Below, piece after piece: positions 23,155-34,489 of a stretch of DNA of 64,000 bases. The first letter of the stretch is position 1. Every line of letters starts with the position of its first letter. Under the pieces are notes generated by a model that ran no database searches, had not been told where the DNA came from, and saw only the letters and a program-made list of their open reading frames with translations. The position numbers and the translations under genes are program-made. The DNA lies in assembly GCA_963082975.1 (NCBI GenBank), contig OY720348.1, forward strand, positions 51,472,421-51,536,420. Direction: 5' to 3'. Origin of the DNA: Labia minor (lineage: Eukaryota > Arthropoda > Insecta > Dermaptera > Spongiphoridae).

Positions 23155-23250
23155 GGATCCGTTGTACTTATCATACAACGCCTTTACCCCGCGTAGGCGA
23201 CAATCGACTTAAAAGGCGCTCCTTTTTCAGAGGATGAACAAGAGTTAATT
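23155..23250 (+). mobile_element. SINE H body, copy 2
   Basis: Contains GGATCCGTTGTACTTATCAT with the short palindrome GTTGTA..TACAAC, then CCTTTACCCCGCGTAGGCGAC and AAGGCGCTCC. This is the best preserved palindrome of the family. Confidence 0.65.
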
Positions 23251-23506
23251 TATTTTCTAGTTGTTTTTTTAAATTTTTTAGTTGACTTTGTTTATAAATT
23301 CAATAAAAGTAACTATTTAGTAAGTTTGATTTATAATATTAATTTGGAATATTCTTAGAAAAGGAAGAGGTATGAATTTTTTTCTTTTTTAATTAAGGCA
23401 TTTAAATTGTGGGTAAAAATTTAAATTTCAATTAAAATTCTCCATAAATAAGAAAATTAAAATAATTATAATTCCAACAAGTTTTCTATTAAAATATAAT
23501 TTGGGA

Positions 23507-23540
<34 letters not shown>

Positions 23541-24223
23541 TAAATAAACCGTAATATTTAATTGTAATTGAATACATTGATTAAAAATACTTTAAGCTTA
23601 CTTAATTAAATTTGCATTTTCATTAAATAACAAAACAATATTTTAAATAAAATTTTAAATAAAATATTTGAAACTTCATATTTTATTATATAGATATTTT
23701 TAATGATTAATTTGAAAAATGAATTATGCATGATATTAAAAGCAAGTTAAATTATAATTTAATCAGTTTTCAATCAAAAAAATATCATTTTTGTTTTGTT
23801 TTTTTTATACTAAGGAATTAGGTTTTTTTGTTAGTGAAAAATAATTACTAGTCTAATATCTATTGTATATGTGTGTATAGATATACTCGTATATATATTT
23901 CGGATCTTAAAAATTATGAACAGGATTTTTTTGAAGTTCACTTAAAAGGTAATTTTGGAGGTGAAGAGTCGAACCGTAAGGTCCCATTTAAAAGAAAAAA
24001 AACAGAATATTTGTTTTTTTTCCTTGAAATTAATGATAATGAAGTTAATGGTGTTAAAAAAATGTCTAAAAAACATTAAAAGGATTCAAAATTACTTTGA
24101 AAAAATTATATATGAATATGATGATGAATATTATTATTTTTAACATTTATAATTATAAATATTAATTATTTGAATTTTTAATTCTTAATTTATCATCATT
24201 TCATATATATATATATCTATATA
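23251..24223. other. Unassigned AT-rich stretch
   Basis: Contains (TA)n at 23512-23538. Plus-strand frames at 23873-24079 and 23955-24143 overlap in two frames and show no domain. Nothing else recognised. Confidence 0.5.
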
Positions 24224-25101
24224 TCTATATATATAAAAGGCAATGTCTGTCTGTGTGTCCTTCAAATACTCAAAAACTACCCGTCCGATTACGGTGAAAC
24301 TTTCAGGGATTGTTGTGGGCATCCCAGGGAAGGTTTTAATGTAGTTAAATCTCCCAAATTAATTTATCCAAAATTAATTTAATTAGTAATATTTTGGTAA
24401 AAGTCTGTAGCGTCACAAAACTATCGACAGATGGCGCTACATAAAAACTTAAACATTCAAATATTTTTAATTTTTTTTAAACTGTCAAAAATAACATATC
24501 CATAATAACAGTTTTAATAAAAATAGAAATATCAATCACAATGTAAGTAAAATATTGAATCGTTTTATTTATATTGTTTCAATTATTGTTTGAATATTTA
24601 TTAAATTTATATATAGATTTATTAATTATATTAATTCCATTTACTTTCTTCAAATTTTTTAAATTTTTTATTTAAAAGTATATTCAGCATTGAAATTGCC
24701 ATTAAATATGCAGGTAATTGGAACTCCAACATGTAATATTAGCAAATATTATGGGATGGGAAAAATACTAAGATCATGTCATGTCCTATTAAATATTTTG
24801 AATTTTATTAATCAATCTAATATAATGAAAATAAATTAATACTAAGAACATGTCATGTCCTATTAAAAATTTTGAATTTTATTTTGAATCATACAATGGT
24901 AATGAAATATTGTAGGTAGACTTTTGAGACAAACAATAAAAATCTCTATAAAATAAGAGAATATACTTATTCCGAAAACTGTTAATTAAAATGTAATAAC
25001 TATTAACAATTAATAAAGTAGAAATAATTTTCGAACAAATAAAAATGTAATAATTATTAACAAAAAAAATAAAAAATAAAAATAAATTATTAACAAAATA
25101 A

Positions 25102-25404
25102 GTTGACCTGTGGCCAGGTCCGAACCGACCGACGGTTTGAAGTAAATTAATTTCCAGCTACAGAAACAATTTCAAATAATTTTAATATATCTATTAATGT
25201 AATAAAAAAACAGATATGGACATAACATAAATATTTTTAATTTTATTTTATTTGTAATATAATGTAAGACCAGGCTGTGACGTCATGAATGGCTGGGTGA
25301 CGTCATATAATTTTAAATTAAGAAATATTCGTGGAGATATGTAAAAATCTCCACATGTGAAATTTGGTGTGAAAACAATACCTCCCTTACTATCGTCGGT
25401 CGGT
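25102..25404 (+). repeat. Interspersed repeat A, copy 3 (internally deleted)
   Basis: Both ends are intact (GTTGACCTGTGGCC; CGTCGGTCGG), and both TGACGTCA sites remain at 25278 and 25298. The centre with the microsatellite is deleted, leaving 303 bp. Lies inside the Helitron. The minus-strand frame at 25248-25448 is part of it. Confidence 0.85.
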
Positions 25405-25694
25405 AAAAAATAAAAATAAAAATGTAATAATAAAAAATAAAATTTCAATTATATTAATTTAATAAATTATTATTATTATTATTATTATTATTATTTTCAC
25501 GTATTAAACGGTATATTATTATTATTATTATTATTATTTGTAATAATTCCAATAAAAATAAATAAAAATAAAAACCAAAAAAAAAGTGCAATTAAAACTA
25601 AAATTTCAATTATATTCATTTAATACATTATTATTATTATTATTAAGTGTTCAGTTATCATATACGTAGATATGTATGCAGACACACATGCAAA

Positions 25695-25870
25695 TATTGG
25701 GAAACATCCGGTGGAAGACCAAAGATCAAGGTGGGTGGACAATGAAGGAAGGGACATGGGAGAGATGGGACAGGGTAGGATTTGGTTGTAGCTCAGGATA
25801 GGGACTCTTAGAGAAAAGTGGATGCTGCGGCTAAGAACTTTCGAAAACTGTATAGACACAGAGTTAGATA
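25695..25870 (+). pseudogene. Non-LTR retrotransposon 3' coding tail (fragment)
   Basis: The sequence resembles the C-terminal end of ORF2-type proteins whose tail is rich in GRPR-W-DN..D and W-R...AAK motifs. Fragments here read GGWTMKEGTWERWDRVGFG in one frame and KVDAAAKNFRKLYRHRV in another, so the frame is broken. The same region is better preserved at 38770-39257. It lies in the Helitron, captured or inserted there. Confidence 0.55.
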
Positions 25871-26100
25871 AATATAACATATACAATAATAATATATAAT
25901 TAATTTACTGATTAAATTAAAATATATATTTTCTAAGAAAACAAATATTTGTCTTATCTACTTATACTGATTGAAACAAAATGGATGAAAACCTTTTACA
26001 TACAGACTTTCAACCAAATACTATGTATCACTCGGGGGTACAGGGGGCGGAGCCCCAGTCTAGGTGTGAAGAGCGCCTGGAAGGCGCTCGGAGCAGCTAG

Positions 26101-26132
<32 letters not shown>

Positions 26133-26314
26133 ATTTTTGATTTTATAACACCACTAAATTATCCAATTAATTTTCTTTAATATCAAATATGTTTAAATTA
26201 AGGATAAACTTTACAGTAATTTTGGCACGCAATCTTTTGCAATTATAATGAATATTTTTCAGTGGCTTTCAAAGATATTTTATTATTTTATCTTCCTGAG
26301 GTAAAAATCATTGA

Positions 26315-26347
<33 letters not shown>

Positions 26348-26445
26348 TAAAATATTAGTAAGAATAAAAGTTTTAATAATATTCATATGTAAGAAATATC
26401 TTGAAAAGAAAAATACACCTGCCGAAAAATAACTTTTATTTGTTT

Positions 26446-26490
<45 letters not shown>
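26101..26490. other. (TA)n-rich sequence after the Helitron
   Basis: (TA)n at 26101-26128, again near 26320-26348 and 26451-26489. The Helitron may have inserted into a TA tract, which supplies the needed A|T site. No gene recognised. Confidence 0.6.
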
Positions 26491-26497
<7 letters not shown>

Positions 26498-26680
26498 GAG
26501 GGATATGGCGCGGTTAGGAATATGGCGCGTTTTCTATATTTCGAAACTAAGCCTTTTGATGTTGGAAAGATATTCGTTATAAGTGAACCCCGTCGTGTAA
26601 CTTCAATAATCACGCCAAAATTGGTATTACCGTTTAAAATTTAACAAAAACCCGAATCGTGAGTCATATCCCTCGGTTTT
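26491..26680. mobile_element. MITE K, short copy (190 bp)
   Basis: Terminal inverted repeats AAAACAGAGGGATATGGC and CATATCCCTCGGTTTT. Next to the left end, GGATATGGCGCGGTTAGGAATATGGCGC is an internal near-duplicate. Both ends, and 50-80 bp within them, match the longer copy at 31289-32096, so this is an internally deleted version. Non-coding; the superfamily is not assigned. Confidence 0.7.
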
Positions 26681-27335
26681 ACCTTACGTATTATATATTT
26701 TTTAGTATAAGTCATCTAAAATATGAAATTGATAAAATATATTATTAAAGTATATAAAAGTATTATAAAATGATTACTGATAATAATTGAATTTAAAAAA
26801 TAGAAATATAGGTATACATTTTTAATGTTCAAATTACAATATTAATAGTAATAAATAAAAAAAAGTGTTATGATAAAGACATATGAGTTAAAATAAAAAA
26901 GTACTAACTGCGTTTTTGGAGATATAATAAATGCCAGACACTGATTAGATAGCGATTTTTTTTTTTTATTTTCCCATAATTTATTTATTTTTTATTTATT
27001 TATTCTATAATTTATTTACAATTCGGGATATTTGTTATACCTAGAATAAAAAAAAAATAAAGTAAATAAATTAATTGGAAGAAGACAAAATAAATAAAAT
27101 ATATGTATATGAATATTAAACACATAAATATACATATGTATATAAACATATATATATATATATATATATATATAGTATATAATAGAAATATAATTAAATG
27201 AAAAAAAAAAAAATTAAAATTGCTGGATAAGTTAAATAAATGTATTTATTTTTTATTTATATACTTTTTAAATAGATATATACTAGCCTGTTATATTAGT
27301 TTTGCTCATGGAGAGAACTCCAGAGATATAAGGTA
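26681..27335. other. Unassigned AT-rich stretch
   Basis: No gene recognised; poly-A/T runs and (TA)n at about 27147-27174. Confidence 0.5.
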
Positions 27336-27339
27336 ATGG

Positions 27340-27655
27340 GTACTTAAAGATTCAAGCACAGTAATTTAATTTGCAATTTACAATTTGCTGTTGGAGGAGT
27401 TCAATCGAACTTATTCAAAATTAGAAGATCCGGGATCAAGTCTCAAGTAAGGAAATTTCTCTCTAGTAGGGGTTTATAGGCAGAAGGTTAAAATTGAGAA
27501 ACTATTTGAAATAAAAAGTATTGGCCTTCGATCAAGATAATCAAGATAAAGGTTGAGAGGATACGTTGTACTAGTCATATAACACCTCTACCCCGATTAG
27601 GCGTCAACTGGTTTCATAGGCGCTGTCCTTTCATAGGATGTACTAATGTAAGAGA
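27340..27655 (+). mobile_element. SINE H, long copy
   Basis: A B-box-like GATCCGGGATCAAGTCTC near 27427 marks a tRNA-like head. A ~110-bp body follows (AGGAAATTTCTC... to CGATCAAGATAATCAAGATA), then the conserved block with GTTGTACTAGTCATATAAC, CTACCCCGATTAGGCG and AGGCGCTGTCCTTTCATAGG. The same order appears on the minus strand at 33575-32955, which links the short conserved block to a tRNA-derived SINE. Confidence 0.6.
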
Positions 27656-27663
27656 TTGTTTTT

Positions 27664-28312
27664 ACCGACCGACGATAGTAAGGGAGGTATTGTTTTCACA
27701 CCAAATTTCACCTATGGATATTTTTAGGTACATATCTCCACGAATCATGCATTTTCTTAACAGAAAAAAGTATTTTTAGCATGATGACTGTCCGTCCGTC
27801 CGTCCGTCTGTCCGTCCGTCCGTATAGATGTGTACAGCCTGAACGGCTCAACCGATTTTGATGAAATTTGGTATATTTACTTAATGCATCAGAGGGATGA
27901 ATTGATCAACTTTTGGTACAAATCCGGAAACCGGAAGTGGTAGTATTAGCGATCGACGATAGGAAGGGAAGGGTTATTTTCACACCAAATTTCACATAAG
28001 GAGATTTTTTTATATATCACCACGAGTCATGCACTTTGTATTGGTTTTATCCTCGGGAAAATCATATTTATTAGTTTTTTCTTGATTTAAAATTTTATGA
28101 CGTCATCCAGCCATTCATGACGTCACAGCCTGGTCTTGCATATATATTATAAATAAAATAAAATTAAAAATGTTTATATTTATTATTTATGTATCCATAT
28201 CTGTTTTTTTATTACATTAATAGATATATTAAAATTATTTGAAATTGTTTCTGTAGCTGGAAATTAATTTACTTCAAACCGTCGGTCGGTTCGGACCTGG
28301 CCACAGGTCAAC
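27664..28312 (-). repeat. Interspersed repeat A, copy 4 (full length)
   Basis: Minus-strand copy from GTTGACCTGTGGCC (28312) to CGTCGGTCGG (27664), 649 bp. Contains the longest (CCGT)n-type tract (27788-27822) and two intact TGACGTCA sites (28098, 28118). Begins 9 bp after the end of SINE H. Confidence 0.85.
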
Positions 28313-28797
28313 TTATTTTTTTAAAAGTTCAACATATTTTATTATTTTAGAATGATTCGAAATGTGTTGCGAATCTAGTCTCAATTTTCTGCATCATGTT
28401 TTTTTCGAACCGACGATAGGAACCCTAGTATTTTTCTAGTTCATTATTATTTATAAGTATTCCGAAATAACCTTTGTCAGTGAAACAATTTTTTATTAAC
28501 ACCGAATATTTAATGAATAAAATATTTCAAATTTTATATCATAAAATATGATTAAATATAATTATTGTTATACATTAAAAAAAAAAAATAAATAATAATA
28601 AAATTGAAAATGATTGTGGAATTTTAGAATTATCCCTCTTTGAATAGCTACCAGTTAAATTAGGAATAAATTAAAAATTTATTTTATTTATATATATTTA
28701 TAAATTTTAAAATGAAATGAAATATTAATCATAATTAGGTTTTATAGAAAGATCCGTTTATATACTAGTAACGAAAGAGAGACAGGAAATTGTTGTT
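28313..28797. other. Unassigned AT-rich stretch
   Basis: No gene or repeat recognised. Confidence 0.5.
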
Positions 28798-28949
28798 TTT
28801 ACTTTCCCGCATACTTCGTATAAGGGAAGTATTGGAATCGTCAAAAATTTCGACTTCGAGATTTCGATAGATCTTGACGTTTTAGACCTCCCTGAGTCGC
28901 AAAATACCATTTTTCGAATTATGTCTGTGTGTGTATGTATGTATGTATG

Positions 28950-28980
<31 letters not shown>

Positions 28981-29433
28981 TGTCTGTGAGCAAATTTACT
29001 CAAAAACTAATCAAGCTAGGACTTCGAAATTTGGTACACCGATATTATTCACAGTTTGTAGATTTCTATCAAAATTTCGTCAAAATCGGTTAACCGGAAG
29101 TGGTACTTACTTTACCTACACTGGTTGCGTTTACCTTTCAAGTAAAGTACCAGTTTGCTTCGAGATATTTGCTTCCTATTTTGTATATAGATTTAAAAAT
29201 ATGAAAAAAATTCAGATACCAAATTTCATCATGATCTGACTACCGGAAGTGACATTTTACCTATATAAGTAGCGTTAGGTGTAAATTATAAATATATATA
29301 ATAGAGTGTTAAACCATTTTACTTTATAATTTAAATTAATTAGTTTGTTTATTTTTATTGTTGTTAAAACATAATAATAATAACCTAATTACCTATTTAT
29401 ATGCGGGAAAGTCTAGGGGAGGACACTCCCGAA
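28798..29433 (-). repeat. Interspersed repeat C, copy 2
   Basis: Minus-strand match to 1399-2019. The 5' end (29433) reads CGGGAGTGTCCTCCCCTAG then ACTTTCCCGCAT; the 3' end (28798) is ATGCGGGAAAGT. It has a longer (CATA)n tract and lacks the embedded repeat A piece present in copy 1, so it is the cleaner copy. Frames at 28758-29003 and 28931-29239 are translations of this repeat. Confidence 0.8.
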
Positions 29434-29440
29434 TTTTTAT

Positions 29441-29808
29441 AATAGGAAGGGAAGGTATTATTTTCACCCCAAATTTCACATGTGGAGATTTTTACATATC
29501 TCCACAAATCATGCATTTTGTTAACAGAAAAAAGTATTTTTAGCATGATGTCTGTCCATCTGTCCAACCGTCCGTCTATCTGTTCGTTGTGTGTAGACGT
29601 ATACGGATTGAACGGCTCAACGGGTATTGATAAAATTTGGTATATTTAGTTAATGCATCAGTAGCATGAATTCATCAACTTTTGCTGTATATATGGAAAC
29701 ATGAAGTGGTAGTTTACAAAGTATTAATTTTATATTCATTGTCGGAAATTTTTTGAAAATTAATTTATTTCAAATCGTCGGTCGGTTCTGTGCCTCGACA
29801 CAGCTCAT
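29441..29808 (-). repeat. Interspersed repeat A, variant copy 7
   Basis: Minus strand; 5' end GAGCTGTGTCGAGGCACAG with ACCGACCGACGATT near 29790. The 3' CGTCGGTCGG is missing where it meets repeat C. The microsatellite is diverged. Same subfamily as 16256. Confidence 0.65.
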
Positions 29809-30514
29809 TTTTTTAAAAAATATTTAAAGTAATATGATATTAATAATAATATTTCGATCAAATCTAGGATCCCTTTATAATATCACTTGGTACAACATCT
29901 ATTTCAAAACAAATTTATTTTATCATTCAACAAATTTTTAATTACTCAATGCTGAATCTATTGGAAAAAGAATATTCAAAATTTTCATACCATTTAGACA
30001 CGTCTTACTTATTTTTAGAAAGGAATAAATGTTATTTGATAATTAATCATATTAATAAAGAATGATTTTTTAATAAATAATTTTTAAAATTGATTAATAG
30101 AAAAAGGTCGATTGTAGCGGGTTGGCGTTGGAGGGGGTGGGGTGGGAGGCAGAGGGTTGAAATGAAAGAAATAGGAAAATTTTGCCACAAATCAAGATGA
30201 TGCGTGAGAGGGAAGTTTTCCATTTCGAAAATAGAGAACTAATTTACTGTTTGTTCTCCCCCCGCATTCAACTTGCAGATGAATGAGTTATCACGAACCC
30301 TTGATAAATTGCACCTTGACAAGCCATGGTCATGCCTTAAGTCTCTCCGTTTCACCACCCCCACTTGCTCACTTATAAAACTACATGCGAAACTTCCTTC
30401 TTCTTTATATATATAACTATATAATCTTTCCATATTAAATAGTAAATGATTATTTATTTCTTTTTTATACCTATATATCGGTATACAAACCTATCAAGAA
30501 AAAGAAAATAAAAG
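29809..30514. other. Unassigned; GC-higher island at ~30110-30420
   Basis: The island has a G-rich run (GGAGGGGGTGGGGTGGGAGG) and later a C-rich run, and appears once. The 64-codon minus-strand frame inside shows no domain. Candidate host regulatory DNA, not demonstrated. Confidence 0.35.
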
Positions 30515-30615
30515 TTTAAAAGATCCATTTTACTGATCATAGAATACCTTTACCCCGTTTAAGCGGCAAATAAGATATTGAGACGCGCTGTCCTTTAGGA
30601 TGTACAAAAGTCAAA
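30515..30615 (+). mobile_element. SINE H body, copy 4
   Basis: GATCCATTTTACTGATCATAG, then CCTTTACCCCGTTTAAGCGGC and GCGCTGTCCTTTAGGATGTA. The GTTGTA/TACAAC palindrome is eroded. No head seen. Confidence 0.6.
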
Positions 30616-31288
30616 ACTATTGTATTTTTTATCTATATACAAAAATATAAAAAACAATATTTGTGTAAAATAATAACACATCTAATCATTTCGTATTTAT
30701 ACAAAAATAAATAATATATAATAATTATTTATTTAATAATAATAATAATAATCAATTACACATTAATGTATATATTAATTTATATGTTTTTATTATTTTT
30801 GAACAATTAGTTTTATATATATATATATATACCAGTCATGGACAAGTATGAAATTAATGAGGATCGCATTATTATTTTTAATATACAAGCAATATAATGA
30901 AGAGGAACACCGTAGTTAATATAAGAACAAATTCAAATTGAAATACAATTATTCATATGAAATAGGTAAGTCTAATTAAATTAATATAAATACCTATTCC
31001 GAATAAATCTTCAAATTCTATTTAAAGGATACATAGATATATAAAGAAATTAATTTAAAGAAAAGAAATAATAAAATAATTATTTATCATAATAATTGTA
31101 TATATATATGATCAAAAATAAAAAAGTAAATACCACCTAAAATATAACTTAAAATAAAATATAAATTATATATATGACGTTAATTTAATGAGATTTTTTT
31201 CTAAAAAATTACTAAAATAATAATAATAATAATTCAAAATGATGTAAAAACATTCGTAACATTATTATGTATTATACTTGTATATGGT
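30616..31288. other. Unassigned AT-rich stretch
   Basis: No gene recognised; (AAT)n and (TA)n tracts near 30735 and 30815. Confidence 0.5.
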
Positions 31289-32096
31289 AAAACCCAGGGA
31301 TATGACTTACTATTAAGGTTTTATATAAATTTTGAACGCTAATACCTATTTAGAGACTATTTTTGAAGGTGAAGGTACTTAGGACTCAAACCAAAAATCA
31401 CAGCTATATTCTTAAAATAAGAACTACTAAAATTTACAAAAATGGTATGGTAATAATGGTGTTATTGGGGAGCCGGTGTGGGGGATATTGTTAATGGGAA
31501 ATTACATGTAAAACCAGGATAGAAACTTATAAAGTTGAAATTTTTAAATATTTAAGTATATTGGTTTTAAAAATTAAAAAAAAATATACATAACTTAAAT
31601 AATATATTTATACAAATTTGTGACTATGAATATTTCCCTCATCTTACTTAATTATTTAAAGGGTTCAATTTTTCACTGTTAAGTAGGATATCCCTCGAAT
31701 ATACCATGCGTCATATGACTCCTTTTACACAATTTAAGATAAATACTTGCAAATAGTAAACAATGAGGGATATGTGAATAATTAAGTCTATATATTAATT
31801 TTGAACAATGTGCAAAAACGTCGAATACACTATACTTACAAGAAATTGCAAAAGAAAACAAATTAAGTGGTTTTGAAATAAATATGTTGAAATTTCGCTT
31901 ATGTTAATCTTCAAGATGGTGGACAAATTAAATCCACCTTACACAACGGTTCGTTTATAACTAATGTAGACATGCTTCATCTGGTCGAGTATGTGCTACT
32001 ATCGTCCCCCAATGCTTTTCCCACACTAAAAGGCATTGTATTCGAGATATTGAAAAAACACGTCATATTCCTAACCTCTTCATATCTCTCGGTTTT
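31289..32096. mobile_element. DNA transposon/MITE K, long copy (~808 bp)
   Basis: Ends AAAACCCAGGGATATGAC and CATATCTCTCGGTTTT match those of the 190-bp copy, including the inner CATATTCCTAACC. The ~600-bp interior, absent from the short copy, contains further GGGATATG/CATATGAC-like motifs. The 60-codon minus-strand frame at 31679-31861 is not a recognised transposase. It may be a non-autonomous parent of the short form. Confidence 0.6.
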
Positions 32097-32954
32097 ATTT
32101 CATTTTATTGTAGTACTTACAAGTAAAATTGTTTAATTTATAATTGTTCTTTATAATCAATTTAGAATTATTAATGAAATATAATAAACAATTAATTGTA
32201 AAAAAATGATTCTTCCAAATCTTTGGGTTATAAAATGAAAATTCATTTTTTATTTCATTTAATAATTTTAATTAAAAAAAATGTATTATGAGTTATAGAT
32301 TTACAGTAAAACGTATGATAAATATTATTAGTCATGAGAAAGGAGTAAAATTAAATAATAAGTTTGTTAAAAAAAAAATTGAACACATTTTTATAATTTT
32401 TAAATACAACTAAATATAATTTTATGATTAAATTCCTAACAAAACATAATTAATCAATTAATTGTCTAATATTATTCATTAAATTTAAAATAATTACGAG
32501 ATCTATTAACTTCAATCCTCGGTATTTTGTTTCCTAAACTATATAGTATACTTTAATGCTTGTGCATTTCATATCAATGTGCAAGGGATAAACCTATAAT
32601 ATATTATACATTTTCTAGATTTAATGAATTCATTATAATAGAGAGTTTAATGATAACCATCCAAGTCTTGGGCCAATCATGAATAATCCAGGGGATAGTA
32701 GAGGGGTTTGGATATCTACATGTCCACCTTCTCTACCAACCAACAAATTCGTTTCATTAAATAATCCTTAAATCGATTTCATTACTGGAATATTTTCGAT
32801 TCAATTAGCAAATTAATATAACCCATTAAAACAAATGTTAAGTTAAGTTCAGTAATATTTTTATATTATTTTAATTTTTATTATATATTGTGTGCATTTT
32901 TCTTTATCTTTTTCAAAATATATACTTTTTGTAAAAAAAACTTTTGTACTTCAT
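32097..32954. other. Unassigned AT-rich stretch
   Basis: No gene recognised. A short GC-higher patch at 32645-32750 is unique. Confidence 0.5.
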
Positions 32955-33575
32955 TTGAGAAAGAACAACGCTTTTGAAGAAGGTTGCCGCCTACTAAGTG
33001 GGGTAAAGGAGTTGTATGATCAGTTCAACGGATGCTCTCCAACTTTATCTTGAATTTTTTTTGAACGATTGATTTCCCAAATTTGATCATGCAGGGTGGG
33101 TACTTTGTTTCCTTAGATCCAGCGCCCACTCCAGGGTCGGCTGACCCGGACATTTGTCCGTGGCGGCAAAACTAAAGGGCGTCACTTTGGTCGTTATTGA
33201 CATAAAATATTGATAATTAGTTAATCAAAATATATACTTGTTGATTTTTTGGTAACTGTTCAGTTTAAAAGGCCAAAAGTTTAAGTCCAGTAAAAGTAAA
33301 AATATTATAAATTTTTTTTCGTAGATTCTGGTAAAATTCTGTAAAATAATTATTGTAAATATCTTACTAGTCTTAAACTGACTAAAAAAAAGAATTGTTT
33401 AAAGGGGCAGCAATTTGTTTTTTGTCCGGAGTGGCAAAAAGGCTCGAGCGGGCGCTGCTTAGATCCTAATTATTGAGAAATTCACGTGATAGGATTGGGA
33501 GTTGAACCCGGAACCGCTAGGTTGAAAGTCAAGCGTGTTGCCCTCCATGGAACATGGCCTCTTTATAGATTATTA
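32955..33575 (-). mobile_element. SINE H, full-length copy split by a hAT MITE
   Basis: Read on the minus strand: a tRNA-like head (33565-33490) with a B box (GGGTTCAACTCCC) and a GCTTGACTTTCAACC stretch where an anticodon arm would lie. The body is interrupted by the hAT element, and the conserved block (GTTGAACTGATCATACAAC, TTTACCCCACTTAGTAGGCGG) follows. Without the insert and its target duplication the SINE is about 275 bp. The head is not a functional tRNA: its stems do not pair well. Confidence 0.65.
33120..33457. mobile_element. hAT-type MITE with perfect 8-bp target duplication
   Basis: Ends CAGCGCCCACTC and GAGCGGGCGCTG are inverted repeats. CTTAGATC flanks both sides (33112-33119 and 33458-33465). 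338 bp, non-coding. Inserted in a SINE H, so it is younger than that SINE copy. Its ends differ from those of the MITEs at 4196 and 63591, so it belongs to another hAT family. Confidence 0.9.
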
Positions 33576-34489
33576 AAAAGAAAATTATTTATTTTATAAT
33601 ACTATCAAGAAATAATGGAATAAATTTCACATGTAATTTATGTATTATATAAACTGTCGTGTGTTAAAATTATATTTTTAAAACAATTTTTTTAATTTTA
33701 TTAATAATAAAATGTTTAATATTATACTTTTGACATCACTTCGAGGTAGGTACAAAAATATTTTAATAATTTATGAATGACGTTATTTACTATGTTTTTA
33801 TAAATTATATGATGTCTAATTCTTATGTAGTATATGTATATATATTGAATGAAATTATTTAAAGATTAGAAAGATTAAAAAATTAAAAAAAAAATAAAAT
33901 ATTTCATTGGAAATAATTCATACAAATGTTTATATTTATATATATAAACAAATATAAAAAAATGTACTTACAAAATAAATTATCTAAATATTTATTTAAT
34001 TTTAATTGTTTATTTTATTTTGTTTTTAATTTTAATAATTAATCGAAGTAAAATTGAGCTAACTTCCTATTTTATATATATTCAAATAAATTATATATTA
34101 AAATAAAATATATATATATATATATATATAAAAATACAAAAGAAAAATTATATAAATAAATATTAATTATTAATATATTAATGGTGATGATTTATCGTGT
34201 ATATCAATTTAAATTTTTTATTCTATTGTGTATATTTATTTTTAATAATTATTTATTGTTTATTTTTATATTTATTTTTTTTTTCTGCCTATACACTTTT
34301 TTGTACCTGTTATAATGGATTGAGTCTAATATATAAATTGTATTTATTTTTCACTCTAATAAAATTATTAATTAATGAAATATATATTCATAGTCAAGTG
34401 TTTGGAATTTTTCTTGAATTGTAACAATTCAAAATTTTTAAAATCGAAAATTATGCACTTTTTTCTTAGTATTTGTCCCTTGTGGGCTC
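33576..34489. other. Unassigned AT-rich stretch
   Basis: No gene recognised; (TA)n at 34108-34130. The 34197-34424 plus frame is L/F/Y/I-rich AT translation. Confidence 0.55.

Larger units (their letters stand above)
24224..26100 (+). mobile_element. Non-autonomous Helitron, 1.9 kb, with nested insertions
   Basis: The 5' end is A|TCTATATATATAAAAGG. The 3' end has the hairpin GAGCGCCTGGAAGGCGCTC, seven further bases, and CTAG|T at 26097-26100. A|TC...CTRR|T with a 3' hairpin is the Helitron signature (rolling-circle transposition between A and T). No Rep/helicase domain is present, so it would need an enzyme from elsewhere. It carries repeat A (25102-25404) and a non-LTR reverse-transcriptase tail (about 25695-25870). 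A second hairpin, GGGGGCGGAGCCCC, precedes the terminal one. Its 5' part recurs inverted at 20440-20992. Confidence 0.85.

Noticed and set aside
23873..24143. Two overlapping plus-strand frames of 60-68 codons
   Set aside because: K/N/E/F-rich composition expected from AT-rich DNA, two frames overlap, no domain or start context.
28931..29239. 102-codon plus-strand frame with MYVC repeats
   Set aside because: It is the translation of repeat C and its microsatellite; the same protein-like text appears inverted at 1630-1899.
33490..33565. Functional tRNA gene
   Set aside because: A B box is visible but the stems pair poorly and it is joined to a SINE body found elsewhere.
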